A DNA stretch of 64,000 bases from Coprobacter secundus (lineage in GTDB: Bacteria > Bacteroidota > Bacteroidia > Bacteroidales > Coprobacteraceae): the NCBI GenBank assembly GCA_000803105.1, contig JTDA01000008.1, positions 86,760 through 150,759 on the forward strand. The letters are read 5' to 3'. The notes beneath the pieces are model-generated. The model was not told the origin of the DNA. It saw nothing but the letters and a program-made list of their open reading frames with translations, and made no database searches. This document shows positions 9,179-18,012 of the stretch, one piece after another. Every line of letters begins with the position of its first letter. The stretch's first letter is position 1. Made by a program: the position numbers and the translations under genes.

Positions 9179-9202
9179 TGTTAAACAAAACAATGTTATA
9201 TC

Positions 9203-9580
9203 ATGCAAAGGAATAAACTAACATTCAATGACCTACCGGAAGTGGTAGGCGAACTCTGCGAGAGAATCTCAAGTATGGAAAATCTGCTGACAGAAAAACT
9301 TCATCAGCAGCATAACGAGGTAAAAAAGGATACCCATGTTCCAATGACCGTTGATGAAGTCTGCGAGTATCTGGGTATCTCAAAATCATCCTTTTATTAC
9401 AAAGCCAAACATGGAGGTATTCCAATCATTAAACAAGGCAAGCACCTGTTTGTCTATCGTGATGAATTGGACAAATGGTTAGAAAGCGGAAGAAAAGGAG
9501 ACACACCTATAAGCATAGAGAAAGAACACGCCCGAATGCTTGCAGCTACACGTCGCAAAGCCAATCCTAAAAACTGGTGA
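9203..9580 (+). CDS. Excisionase-like helix-turn-helix protein
   Basis: This 125-aa protein has an N-terminal coiled region (residues about 15-40). A MerR/Xis-type HTH follows (PMTVDEVCEYLGISKSSFYYKAKHGGIP, written here by its key residues TVDEV, LGIS, SFYYKAK), and then the basic recognition segment VYRDELDKWLESGRK. Such proteins act as recombination directionality factors or regulators in Bacteroides elements. It overlaps or abuts the RepA-like gene (TGA at 9578, ATG at 9583), which indicates a two-gene operon. The homologue at 55330 has the same position in element 2. Confidence 0.75.
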   Translation: MQRNKLTFNDLPEVVGELCERISSMENLLTEKLHQQHNEVKKDTHVPMTVDEVCEYLGISKSSFYYKAKHGGIPIIKQGKHLFVYRDELDKWLESGRKGDTPISIEKEHARMLAATRRKANPKNW

Positions 9581-9582
9581 GT

Positions 9583-10656
9583 ATGGAAACGATAGCACCC
9601 AATCAAGATCTTACTCAGGTCGCCACAAAATGGCAAGATACCATGCTCAGTTTGGAAAAGGTGTACGAACAAGAGCCGGAAGTTCTGAAAATAGGCGGAG
9701 TGGCTATCGGAACATTGGGAAATTTCAGTGCATCCATTGGCAAGGCAAAAAGTAAAAAGACTTTTAATGTGTCGGCAATGGTGGCAGCTGCTTTGTCCGG
9801 AAAGGAAGTTCTTAACTACACAACAGATTTTCCCGATAGAAAGAACCGCATCCTTTATATTGACACCGAACAGAGTCAAAACCACTGCATGATTGTAATG
9901 CATCGTATCATGAAACTGGCGAAGTTGCCGACCAATGAGGATTGCGACCGTTTCTATTTTCTCTCTCTACGCAAGTTCAACCCCAAGGAGCGTTTGGCTA
10001 TCATAGATGATGCAATCAGTCAGATTGAGGGTCTCGGTTTCGTGGTGATTGACGGAATCCGTGACTTGGTTTATGACATTAATTCTCCGAGCGAAGCCAC
10101 GTGCGTAATATCAAAACTTATGCAATGGACTGACGAATACCAGATTCATCTTCACACCATTCTTCATCAGAACAAAAGTGATGAAAATGCACGAGGGCAC
10201 ATTGGCACGGAAATCAACAACAAAGCGGAAACGATCATTCAAATCGATAAAGACAAAGACGACAGCAACATCAGCAAAGTGGAAAGTGTGCATACTCGTT
10301 CAAAGGACTTCCTGCCATTCGCCTTCTGCATCAATGCCCAATCACTTCCCGAACTTCTGTCAGACTATGTGCCGACAAAGAAGAGCGCAGGTCGTCCCAA
10401 GCAGGAATCGTTCTCCCCTTATAGGGATATCCACGAAGCCATCCATCGCAAGGCTCTCGAATTGGCTTTTGACGGAAAAGAGACGATTTCGGGATATAAG
10501 GCTTTGGAAGAAGAACTGACCACTGCCTACGAACTAGCAGGAACGAAATTTAATCACAACAAGATTGTGGAGATAATTAAGTTTCTCACGAACAAACGGA
10601 TGGTGGTTCAGGAAAGCCGTGGCATTTATCGGTTCATGCCGGATTACCACTATTGA
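9583..10656 (+). CDS. RepA-like AAA/RecA-fold ATPase
   Basis: This is a 357-aa RecA-fold ATPase of the RSF1010-RepA hexameric helicase type, common in Bacteroides integrative elements. The Walker A motif is SIGKAKSKKTF (about residues 51-61) and Walker B is VVIDGIRDL near residue 152. A basic winged-helix-like C-terminus (KIVEIIKFLTNKRMVVQ) follows. A GTG at 9577 overlaps the upstream stop codon; the ATG at 9583 is the simpler start. It probably unwinds the element's origin during plasmid-like replication. The adjoining structured non-coding region (10763-12167) would be a natural place for that origin. Element 2 has a DUF3987 protein in the same slot. Confidence 0.75.
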   Translation: METIAPNQDLTQVATKWQDTMLSLEKVYEQEPEVLKIGGVAIGTLGNFSASIGKAKSKKTFNVSAMVAAALSGKEVLNYTTDFPDRKNRILYIDTEQSQNHCMIVMHRIMKLAKLPTNEDCDRFYFLSLRKFNPKERLAIIDDAISQIEGLGFVVIDGIRDLVYDINSPSEATCVISKLMQWTDEYQIHLHTILHQNKSDENARGHIGTEINNKAETIIQIDKDKDDSNISKVESVHTRSKDFLPFAFCINAQSLPELLSDYVPTKKSAGRPKQESFSPYRDIHEAIHRKALELAFDGKETISGYKALEEELTTAYELAGTKFNHNKIVEIIKFLTNKRMVVQESRGIYRFMPDYHY

Positions 10657-10712
10657 CTCTCCACTTGACTTTATTCTAAAAGCGTGTATTGTGATGTATG
10701 TTAAAGTTTAAG

Positions 10713-10762
10713 CGCAACGACTGGTTTCATGATAATTCTCGAAACTGGTCGTTGCCATTTTA
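10713..10762 (+). terminator. Terminator after the RepA-like gene
   Basis: GCAACGACTGGTTTC pairs with GAAACTGGTCGTTGC (10741-10755) with two G-U wobbles, and is followed by a T-rich stretch. Confidence 0.75.
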
Positions 10763-11262
10763 TTTACCAACGCCCTTGTGGATAATTCCTTTGGAATAGG
10801 TTATGGCAATCAGTATGGAAAGAGTGTTCCTCTTCTGCCATTTATAGATTTTGCCGCCTGTACAATTAAGGTTATGACAAAACAGCAATCTTTGTATTGG
10901 TATATAAAATGACACTTTACTTTGTCAATAATTTCTGTTTTCGCTGTTTTTCAATATGAGCCTCTGTTATATTTCGGCAAACCTGCTGGAACAATTCATA
11001 TTCGAGTACCGGCAAAACGATATGCCAAATGCCAAACTAATTTCAGCCTTTTGCTCACTTTCTCTGTTGGCTAAATGTTCTGATACAATTTAGAAGTTCT
11101 GAATTGGCACTACTGTAACACCAAATGTGACATTAATGCCATTTAAGTTGCCATATAAATACACATTTATACGAAAATTGTTCTCTCTAAATCGTCTTTG
11201 ACAGTCAATCAAAGCCATAAATATCAAACATTTTACTTCAAAGCACATCTTTTTTAAGCCAC

Positions 11263-11356
11263 GGGCTTGCCCGTTGTACAGACATTATCTTGTATGGGGA
11301 GCCTAATACCCCAAGCGACCAATCGGCCGTTTGAGAATGCCAATTTTCCAGCAAGC
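11263..11356 (+). repeat. Structured repeat unit, copy 1
   Basis: The unit runs from GGGCTTGCCC to GCAAGC. It shares GGGCTTGCCC, TAC-GAC, AATACCCCAAGCGA, AATCG and TTGCCAAT-like blocks with copy 2. Its ends (GCTTGC and GCAAGC) are complementary, and TGGGG/CCCCA pairs inside. Confidence 0.55.
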
Positions 11357-11459
11357 TGATTGGATGAAAAATAGCGTTATTTAAGCACTTTTTCTTTTCG
11401 CCAGCCTCTTCCTCGTCTTTCTCGACAAAAAGCGAAATTTGCACACTTAATTGCGCCCT

Positions 11460-11552
11460 GGGCTTGCCCATTATACGACCTCTATTGAGTTAGGGTAACT
11501 CAATACCCCAAGCGATAAATCGCTCGTGAAAAGTTGCCAATCCCAGGCAAGC
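11460..11552 (+). repeat. Structured repeat unit, copy 2
   Basis: This copy is 197 bp from copy 1 and has the same terminal GCTTGC/GCAAGC pairing. It contains two clear internal hairpins, TTGAGTTA/TAACTCAA and GCGAT/ATCGC. Conservation of pairing with changed bases suggests that the structure matters. Confidence 0.55.
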
Positions 11553-12167
11553 AGGATATGGCTTTATTGCGATTATAGAATACCTTAACTCTCCACGCAA
11601 TCATGTTTTGGATGGGCTTGTAATACCTTTGTAGCCTCTGTTTGACAATTACCATAGGCAAGCGTATTTCAGTAGTACTTTTACGAACACTTTCATGAAC
11701 CCTACTGGTTCTTTTATGAAGTCTTATGTGAACTCTTTTCTTGCTTTTAAGTGGTATCCTGGAGTAACGTCGGCCACCATAAATGCAGATACTAGATGAT
11801 GAACACAGAACTATTGTCTGAACGCTTGCCAATTTAACGACATGAATCTGCCATATCCCAAAGGCGATTTTGCCAACTTCCGAATGGCATCCTAAAATAG
11901 GAAATAGCCTATCCTCTTTGTAGTGCGTAAAAATACGCAGTCCACTGCGTAAAATGTAAGACTGGACAGTACTCCAATGAGTTTAAACAAATTGCCCATT
12001 GTTTGTTTGCGTGTTTGGGAATTCAGTTTATAAATTTATTGACTCGCTTTCACGAACTCTTTTAGGAATCGTTTTCCATAATTCAAGTCCAACGAATCAT
12101 ATGAGATTCTGAAGTATCTGAACTAAATTCAACAAGACATTTCACCAAAGGTGTTAACTATTAATAC

Positions 12168-13850
12168 TTATTCCGTACAATACGCTCTTCCTAGAAAATC
12201 AGGAAATAAATCCGTTTCATAGTACTTGTGAGCCAACACACGCAAAAACCAATATCCAACCTTATCTGTTCTATATGCAATAGATTTGTATTTCTTTTCA
12301 AAACGGCTCTGAAAATCTTTCAATGTTTCAGGTAACTTTATACCAGTCTGTACGGCCAATTCATTATTTAATCTTTTTTCAAAGAGTAACTGTTCTATAT
12401 CAAATTCATCGGTGATTGGAAATGCAATTTGTAAGTTCACCTCAGACTCATCTACTTTCTGCTTAAGAGCTGAGTAAAACTCAGGCATATTCAAGTATGC
12501 CAACAATTCAAATGCCACTATTAAGAGCAAAGAGGAATCACAGTGATAGTCTTCATCTTTCTTGTAGATACTCTTTGCTAATGCTATTCTATTTCCGTGC
12601 ATTTCCGGCCACATCTTTTGTTTGTCATACCGTTTCATCAGATTGATAACTGTACAAAGCAGATACTTACCTAAACTATTTATGTCATCCTGATTCTCAG
12701 CATGCATATACATATATTTGAATACCATCTGAATGACAATAGAATTAGTATCAAGCAAAGGCATTGTACATGCATTATTGTTTTCGATGACATTTTTTAA
12801 GATATTCAACCTATTACGAAGTTCATCTTCAGAAATCTCTGCATAAGATTTTGTTAAAAAATAGAAATATACTAAATCACCAAGAAAATCATAGCATCTT
12901 AGCGGATAGAACATATACTCGGTATCTGAGGATTCAAAACTATATAGTCCTTTTGGAAATAAGACTACTTGCAATATTTTATTGATATATTCTTCGTATA
13001 TCTGAATTTGCAACAATACAAGGCTATTAAAGTGTTTGATTATTGAGCTTTTATTCTCTTTTTTTGATTTAAGAATCCATGCCCAAGTTTTTAGAACTAT
13101 AGTGTCAATACAATACTTGGCCGGTAGTAAATTCTGACATTCAACAGAGTAATAATGAACCATATGGGCAATGAGGCGCAATGAGGCGAACGTATTAAGG
13201 ATTAATCTCCTGTTCTCTTTCTTTGCCGATGTAATTTTCTTTAATTGAAGTTGAACAAGTGTTGATATGTCTTCATAATTATTACCTTCTCCATCTAATA
13301 GGACAAGTATTTTCTTAAATAAACGATAACTCTCGTCATCAGTTAATAATGTTTCATCAAACAAAAAATCTGAGAAATAAGTAGTCAATAACTCAATGTC
13401 CCACTCTTCAAAGTTTCCATCAGGAAATTCTTTCTTAATGAAGCCAGAATATGTAGGTTTTGCATTTGCGTCAATCAAGCCATTGTGAACAAAAACATAA
13501 TACCTTGGAAATCCTGATAGGCCTGGAATAGAAGGGTCTTCATACTCCGTGTATTTAGAAGCCCTTAAAGATTCTATTAATCCATCCGGTTCATTAAGAG
13601 TTCTGTCTGTTATATCTTTTGCACCGAACCCCTTGAGTTCAAATAAGAAAAGTGTTTTTTGCCCATTTTGTCCTTTGATAGCTACTACATCACGTCCATA
13701 TTGTGACTGCCCTTTTGATTGACACGGTGTAGAAAGGACTCTGTATCCCATTCTTTCCAGAAGTATAGGAAAGATATAGTCTAATTCTTGATCCTCTTTC
13801 AAAGACTCAATATATTGTTTAATTATTTCCCGTCTTTTCATTCCAATCAA
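12168..13850 (-). CDS. PD-(D/E)XK nuclease-domain protein, partner of the upstream helical protein
   Basis: This 560-aa protein has an N-terminal restriction-endonuclease-like fold of the Mrr type. GRDVVAIKG carries Asp54, and LFLFELKGF carries Glu71 and Lys73, a good PD-(D/E)XK triad after a helix containing LLERMGYRVL. The remaining 450 residues look entirely alpha-helical with no motif I know. It overlaps the preceding gene by 32 bp (less if translation starts at the ATG at 13841), so the two are translationally coupled. Placement in a defence block suggests an antiviral nuclease, but I cannot assign it to a named system. Confidence 0.65.
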   Translation of the reverse strand: MIGMKRREIIKQYIESLKEDQELDYIFPILLERMGYRVLSTPCQSKGQSQYGRDVVAIKGQNGQKTLFLFELKGFGAKDITDRTLNEPDGLIESLRASKYTEYEDPSIPGLSGFPRYYVFVHNGLIDANAKPTYSGFIKKEFPDGNFEEWDIELLTTYFSDFLFDETLLTDDESYRLFKKILVLLDGEGNNYEDISTLVQLQLKKITSAKKENRRLILNTFASLRLIAHMVHYYSVECQNLLPAKYCIDTIVLKTWAWILKSKKENKSSIIKHFNSLVLLQIQIYEEYINKILQVVLFPKGLYSFESSDTEYMFYPLRCYDFLGDLVYFYFLTKSYAEISEDELRNRLNILKNVIENNNACTMPLLDTNSIVIQMVFKYMYMHAENQDDINSLGKYLLCTVINLMKRYDKQKMWPEMHGNRIALAKSIYKKDEDYHCDSSLLLIVAFELLAYLNMPEFYSALKQKVDESEVNLQIAFPITDEFDIEQLLFEKRLNNELAVQTGIKLPETLKDFQSRFEKKYKSIAYRTDKVGYWFLRVLAHKYYETDLFPDFLGRAYCTE

Positions 13851-15507
13851 CTAATAAATCATTAATCCACTTATCTTGTTCCATTGGCGTCATAGACTGA
13901 GCCAATTGCCTTGATGGCATTGAAAATTGTATGCATCCCAAGTGTTGTACTTTTCCATTTTCGTCTCTCCAACCTCCTCCTCTTGCTAAAGTAACGTGCT
14001 TCATCATACTACTTAAAAGACTCTTATGATTTTCATCAGCTTTCTTCATCTGTTGTTGCCAATGTTGTTTTTGAGTTTTCAAAGCTTCTTGATACTCTAT
14101 CATATAACCGTATTTGGGTGACATTTCTTTAAGAGATCTTCTTTTATCTATTGCATCAGACCTTTTCTCAAAATACCAATGGATTTTCGTAACAAACTCA
14201 TTATCAATATTTAATTTCTCAAAAGCTTTGATTACATAACCCATATATTCATCCAAATATGGAACTAACTGACTCATCAAAACATTACGTACGCTCGGTA
14301 ATTCACTTTCAATCAGAGGCAATAACTTTGGAAGTCTAGTCTCAGGATTGCCATAATCCTGAAGCAATTCTATAATCAATAAACATTGCAATTTCTCATC
14401 CAAGTCTTTTTGAGGGTCAAAATTTGAAGATTCCAAATGATAATCATCCCACAATCTTCGCCCGACAACACGATACAATCCATTGGGATGAAAAATAAAC
14501 GATAATACAAAGTTTATGAAGTTATCCTCATTCTCATGTAAAGACCTTAGACTTCCTTCCATCTTTAGGATATCCATTGGGGTCAAAGAATTTGCGATTG
14601 CTACGAAAATATTTGTCAAAAACACTGCATCTTTAAAATGAAAATGTATTGAGTCATCAATACTTTTGAGCGCAGTCTCTTTATTCTCACTTTTTAACCC
14701 TTTGACCAACAATATGATACTCTGTTCTATAAATGGACTAACTCCTTGTTGCACAAACAACCAGTTACATAGAGGATTTATGTACGGTGACGGATCTCCT
14801 TGCAACATTTCCAGAATCTTTTGTTCACATATTTCTTTTCTTTGGCCAACCAAACGTCCTATCGTAAAAAGGGAAAAAGCCATTGCTGCACTTGATTTAA
14901 AGCAAGTGTTAGATACAACTATATCAAAAGCCTTATTAACATACTCCTCTGCAATTTGATTTGTTTTTACAAATGCAGTTGCAAACTCCTTCATATTATC
15001 TTCAGGAGGATATTCTGCGTAATACCTATCAAAATCATTTTCCATCAGACCAGCAAGGCAGCTCGTTTTGTACTGAGGCAATATTGAGATTAATACAATG
15101 GCATTGTCATAATAAGCACTAGCGTATTTTTGAACAGCCCAAAGAATTAGATTTTCAGTATTATCATGTTTACTCTCAAATGACAGAATAACGTTTTTCA
15201 TAAATTCTGGACTCCAACTTGAGACTCCGGAAACAAGATGAAATGCCCACGCCCATCTCCCAATATTATTAGTTTCCTCGAAAATAATATTACCACTTTT
15301 TAGATGTGCTATATATGCGAGAGCGACAGCAAAATAACCCCCACTCATACTATAGTCCGATGGATTGATAATATGTTCATTGTTTTCCCAATAGGATACG
15401 GAATCACTGAATTCAAATTCACCTGCTGACGCTTTCTCATTTAAAAAGTCTACAACTTTAACAAGTTCATCAGGCAATCCTGAAGTTATATTTCGTCCAT
15501 CAAACAT
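13819..15507 (-). CDS. Large alpha-helical protein of unknown function paired with a nuclease
   Basis: I do not recognise this 562-aa protein. It is predicted by eye to be helical throughout, with repeated Leu/Ile-rich segments that resemble HEAT- or TPR-like solenoids, and no membrane segment or nucleotide-binding motif. The C-terminal 60 residues contain a glycine-rich ARGGGWRDENGK segment. It is the first gene of a two-gene operon whose second member carries a PD-(D/E)XK domain, so it may be a sensor or scaffold. The 144-bp gap to RhuM separates this pair from the type I restriction operon. Confidence 0.55.
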   Translation of the reverse strand: MFDGRNITSGLPDELVKVVDFLNEKASAGEFEFSDSVSYWENNEHIINPSDYSMSGGYFAVALAYIAHLKSGNIIFEETNNIGRWAWAFHLVSGVSSWSPEFMKNVILSFESKHDNTENLILWAVQKYASAYYDNAIVLISILPQYKTSCLAGLMENDFDRYYAEYPPEDNMKEFATAFVKTNQIAEEYVNKAFDIVVSNTCFKSSAAMAFSLFTIGRLVGQRKEICEQKILEMLQGDPSPYINPLCNWLFVQQGVSPFIEQSIILLVKGLKSENKETALKSIDDSIHFHFKDAVFLTNIFVAIANSLTPMDILKMEGSLRSLHENEDNFINFVLSFIFHPNGLYRVVGRRLWDDYHLESSNFDPQKDLDEKLQCLLIIELLQDYGNPETRLPKLLPLIESELPSVRNVLMSQLVPYLDEYMGYVIKAFEKLNIDNEFVTKIHWYFEKRSDAIDKRRSLKEMSPKYGYMIEYQEALKTQKQHWQQQMKKADENHKSLLSSMMKHVTLARGGGWRDENGKVQHLGCIQFSMPSRQLAQSMTPMEQDKWINDLLVDWNEKTGNN

Positions 15508-15651
15508 AATAATCTATTTAATATTCACGTTTCATAACTTTTCACCACTCTTCCTTCTCTCATATTTAGAAGATTCATCGTATTGGTAAGGTATTTGACA
15601 TTTTATGCATCTGAGTTGAGAGCTAAACAGGAATTATAGATGGCATCATAA

Positions 15652-16674
15652 TCATTCCATATCCAATGGAGGAAAACTATCATCTTCAAATCTATCAAAG
15701 TCAGATTGGAAAAGACGGTCTTGAATGATCCTGTACTTTTCAAACTCTGATTCAGCAAACTCTTTGGCATATTCGGCAGAAACCTGTCCGTTATCTTGTA
15801 ATATCGGGCTCTCAAATAAATTAATGAATTTATCTATTCGCTTTGCCCAATCTTCCATTGTCATAGGTATATGACGCATAGCCATGCTTTCTGCCATATC
15901 AAGGGATGCATTGACTATCCTGCCCATTTCTTCTAATTCTTTTTCTCGCAAATAGTTCTTTGCTACAGACACATCGGTTTTGACAATTTTTCCATTCGGA
16001 GCATTTTCCCAAGTGGTCAATCCCATGTGCTCCCTATTTGCATCGGCTCGTTCAACTATCAATTCCGCAGCTGTATGCCCATGCACAGCATAGTGCATTT
16101 TGTTCTGTACCTTCTTGAAGAAAAGACGGGTTGTCGGAGCATCCTTGTTATAGTCTATTGCCGTAGCATAAATATCGGTCAGTTTCTGATAAAAACGACG
16201 CTCACTCAGCCTTATCTCCCTTATTTCGGCCAACAAATGCTCAAAGTAATCCACACCAAAGAAAGCCCCGTTCTCCATTCGCTTATGATCAAGCACATAT
16301 CCACGAATGGCAAACTGCCGGAGTACAAACGTACACCACTGCCGGAATTGAGTGGCACGAACAGAATTGACTCTATACCCGACACTGATAATGGCATCGA
16401 GATTATAGAATGTCGTATCGTAATTCTTGCCATCCGAAGCAGTTGTTTCCATTTTGGAAATAACTGAATGTTCGTCCAACTCACCACTCTCAAAAATATT
16501 TTTAAGATGCTTGCTGATTGCAGGTACTCCTACATCAAAAAGCTGTGCCATCGCCTTTTGGGTTGCCCAAATGGTTTCGTTCTTATATATCACTTGAATC
16601 CCATCCTCCTTGCCTTCAAGCATGAAGATGAGAAACTCTGCTGTACTATTTCGTATTTCTATATTTTTTACCAT
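15652..16674 (-). CDS. RhuM family protein
   Basis: This 340-aa protein is a clear member of the RhuM (virulence-associated) family. It has the motifs IYKNETIWATQKAMAQLF, ISKHLKNIFESGEL, YNLDAIISVGYRVNSVRATQFRQW and ENGAFFGVDYFEHLLAEI. The N-terminal part is a Bro-N/KilA-N-like DNA-binding region. The molecular function is not established, but these genes often accompany type I restriction loci, as here. I chose the ATG at 16674, which follows the AbiH stop by 7 bp; the frame can also start at 16710, which would overlap AbiH. Confidence 0.85.
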   Translation of the reverse strand: MVKNIEIRNSTAEFLIFMLEGKEDGIQVIYKNETIWATQKAMAQLFDVGVPAISKHLKNIFESGELDEHSVISKMETTASDGKNYDTTFYNLDAIISVGYRVNSVRATQFRQWCTFVLRQFAIRGYVLDHKRMENGAFFGVDYFEHLLAEIREIRLSERRFYQKLTDIYATAIDYNKDAPTTRLFFKKVQNKMHYAVHGHTAAELIVERADANREHMGLTTWENAPNGKIVKTDVSVAKNYLREKELEEMGRIVNASLDMAESMAMRHIPMTMEDWAKRIDKFINLFESPILQDNGQVSAEYAKEFAESEFEKYRIIQDRLFQSDFDRFEDDSFPPLDME

Positions 16675-16681
16675 AACAAAA

Positions 16682-17932
16682 TCATTTAATATATTGTGGT
16701 AATGGTTCACAAAACATTTTATTTACGACTCTATCACGCATTAGCTTCATGTCCGTAAAATTACGACATATATTTTGTGCTATTTCCAGATAGTTATCTG
16801 AACCATCATCTTTTTGATAATAATATGGCTTTATTGAAACACAGTTTTTATGCTCAAACAAGGTGTTTAGCAACGTTCGGTCTGAGTTGCCACAAGAATG
16901 CCCCATGATATAAACTTGATATGGAGCAGATTCAATGAACTGAAGTAAATTACGATATTTTCCCGACTCTAAATACTTTATAGATTTGATGTTTCTTAAA
17001 CACTCATTATCTGATTGTTTAAGGAAATCTTTATAATCCTCATCAAGCTCATCACCATAGCCAAATATTATGCTATCGGGATTATTCAAGTCTCCATGAA
17101 TATGATTTGTAGAAGCAACTTTCAAACACCCATATTTGTCTGCTACTTCAGTATAATTAAAATTAAGTAGCATAATATTCTCAGGAATTATTAAGTTCTT
17201 TAGGTAGATTTCTTCTATCTTTGACGATTCTGAAAATTGCTTTCTGAGCTGTTTAATATCCTCTGCTATAAAGTACCTATCGCTACCTTCAAAACCATAT
17301 CTACAAAGTAACTGTTGGTACACATTGTCTTGTTGGATTAGATAATCTACGTAATCATAGTAAACCTGTAATTGCGAAATACTAATATCATCTTTACGAA
17401 TATTTCCATAAATTTGACGTTGTATCTCTGTATTGCACTTTATATTATTAGTTGTGATAGAAGAAAGATATTGAGCTAAAAGCTCTTGAATACAATGTAG
17501 TTGTTTGTTGATTTCTGAAATTGTATAACCACAGTTATCTGGATTCACAATCAAATTTCGCAATAAATCATAATATTCCTTTTCTATGTCAACCCACCCT
17601 TTAGTTTCAATACAAATACATATATTCTTAAAAAACGGAGACAACGAAAACTCAAAAGATTCAGAATCATTGGCAATACTATCAATAATCTCTTTACCGG
17701 ACGGTTTGTTAAAAAACTTAGGAAGACAAAATGCAAAGACATTCCAACAGCGATTGTAATTGTCTGAAGTAATTTTGATAGAACAAAGGTAATCCTCTGA
17801 TATAGACGTAAGATTTCCTGTAAAAGAATCAACTCGTTTCTCCCAATACCAGTTTATGAAATCTTCATATCTAGTAGGAAGCCCATGTGCCAAGTCAAAG
17901 CCGTTTCCAATAAGTACTATTCTATTCATCAC
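16682..17932 (-). CDS. AbiH family abortive-infection protein
   Basis: The protein begins with NRIVLIGNGFDLAHGLPTRYEDF, the diagnostic N-terminus of the AbiH family, and near its C-terminus has VYIMGHSCGNSDRTLL, also typical. It is 416 aa, of normal length. AbiH was first found as a lactococcal phage-resistance protein, and its mechanism is not well known. It lies 80 bp downstream of hsdR and 7 bp upstream of RhuM on the same strand, so it is probably expressed from the long XRE-to-RhuM transcript. Codons are AT-rich compared with hsdR. Confidence 0.88.
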   Translation of the reverse strand: MMNRIVLIGNGFDLAHGLPTRYEDFINWYWEKRVDSFTGNLTSISEDYLCSIKITSDNYNRCWNVFAFCLPKFFNKPSGKEIIDSIANDSESFEFSLSPFFKNICICIETKGWVDIEKEYYDLLRNLIVNPDNCGYTISEINKQLHCIQELLAQYLSSITTNNIKCNTEIQRQIYGNIRKDDISISQLQVYYDYVDYLIQQDNVYQQLLCRYGFEGSDRYFIAEDIKQLRKQFSESSKIEEIYLKNLIIPENIMLLNFNYTEVADKYGCLKVASTNHIHGDLNNPDSIIFGYGDELDEDYKDFLKQSDNECLRNIKSIKYLESGKYRNLLQFIESAPYQVYIMGHSCGNSDRTLLNTLFEHKNCVSIKPYYYQKDDGSDNYLEIAQNICRNFTDMKLMRDRVVNKMFCEPLPQYIK

Positions 17933-18012
17933 TGTTACTTCTTTTATTGAGGATTTTTATATGCCTAAAATAAAAATCCTAGTTAATCGTTCTGTATTTA
18001 TTGAGATTCATA

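Larger units (their letters stand above)
10763..12167. other. 1.4-kb region without a credible gene; structured non-coding DNA
   Basis: Short frames exist here but none has recognisable protein character. The region holds two copies of a roughly 94-bp structured unit (11263-11356 and 11460-11552), a cluster of TGCGTA/TACGCA repeats around 11921-11955, and a 16-bp sequence (11424-11439) also found at 5945-5960. It lies between the RepA-like operon and the defence genes. Origin, transfer origin or a decayed mobilization region are all possible. Confidence 0.5.

Noticed and set aside
11263..11552. Repeat units considered as integron attC sites
   Set aside because: They lack the paired RYYYAAC/GTTRRRY core motifs, no integron integrase is present and no cassette genes lie between them.
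11238..11832. Two minus-strand frames in the non-coding part of element 1
   Set aside because: They run through the structured repeat units; composition is unlike the neighbouring genes, and no motif is visible.
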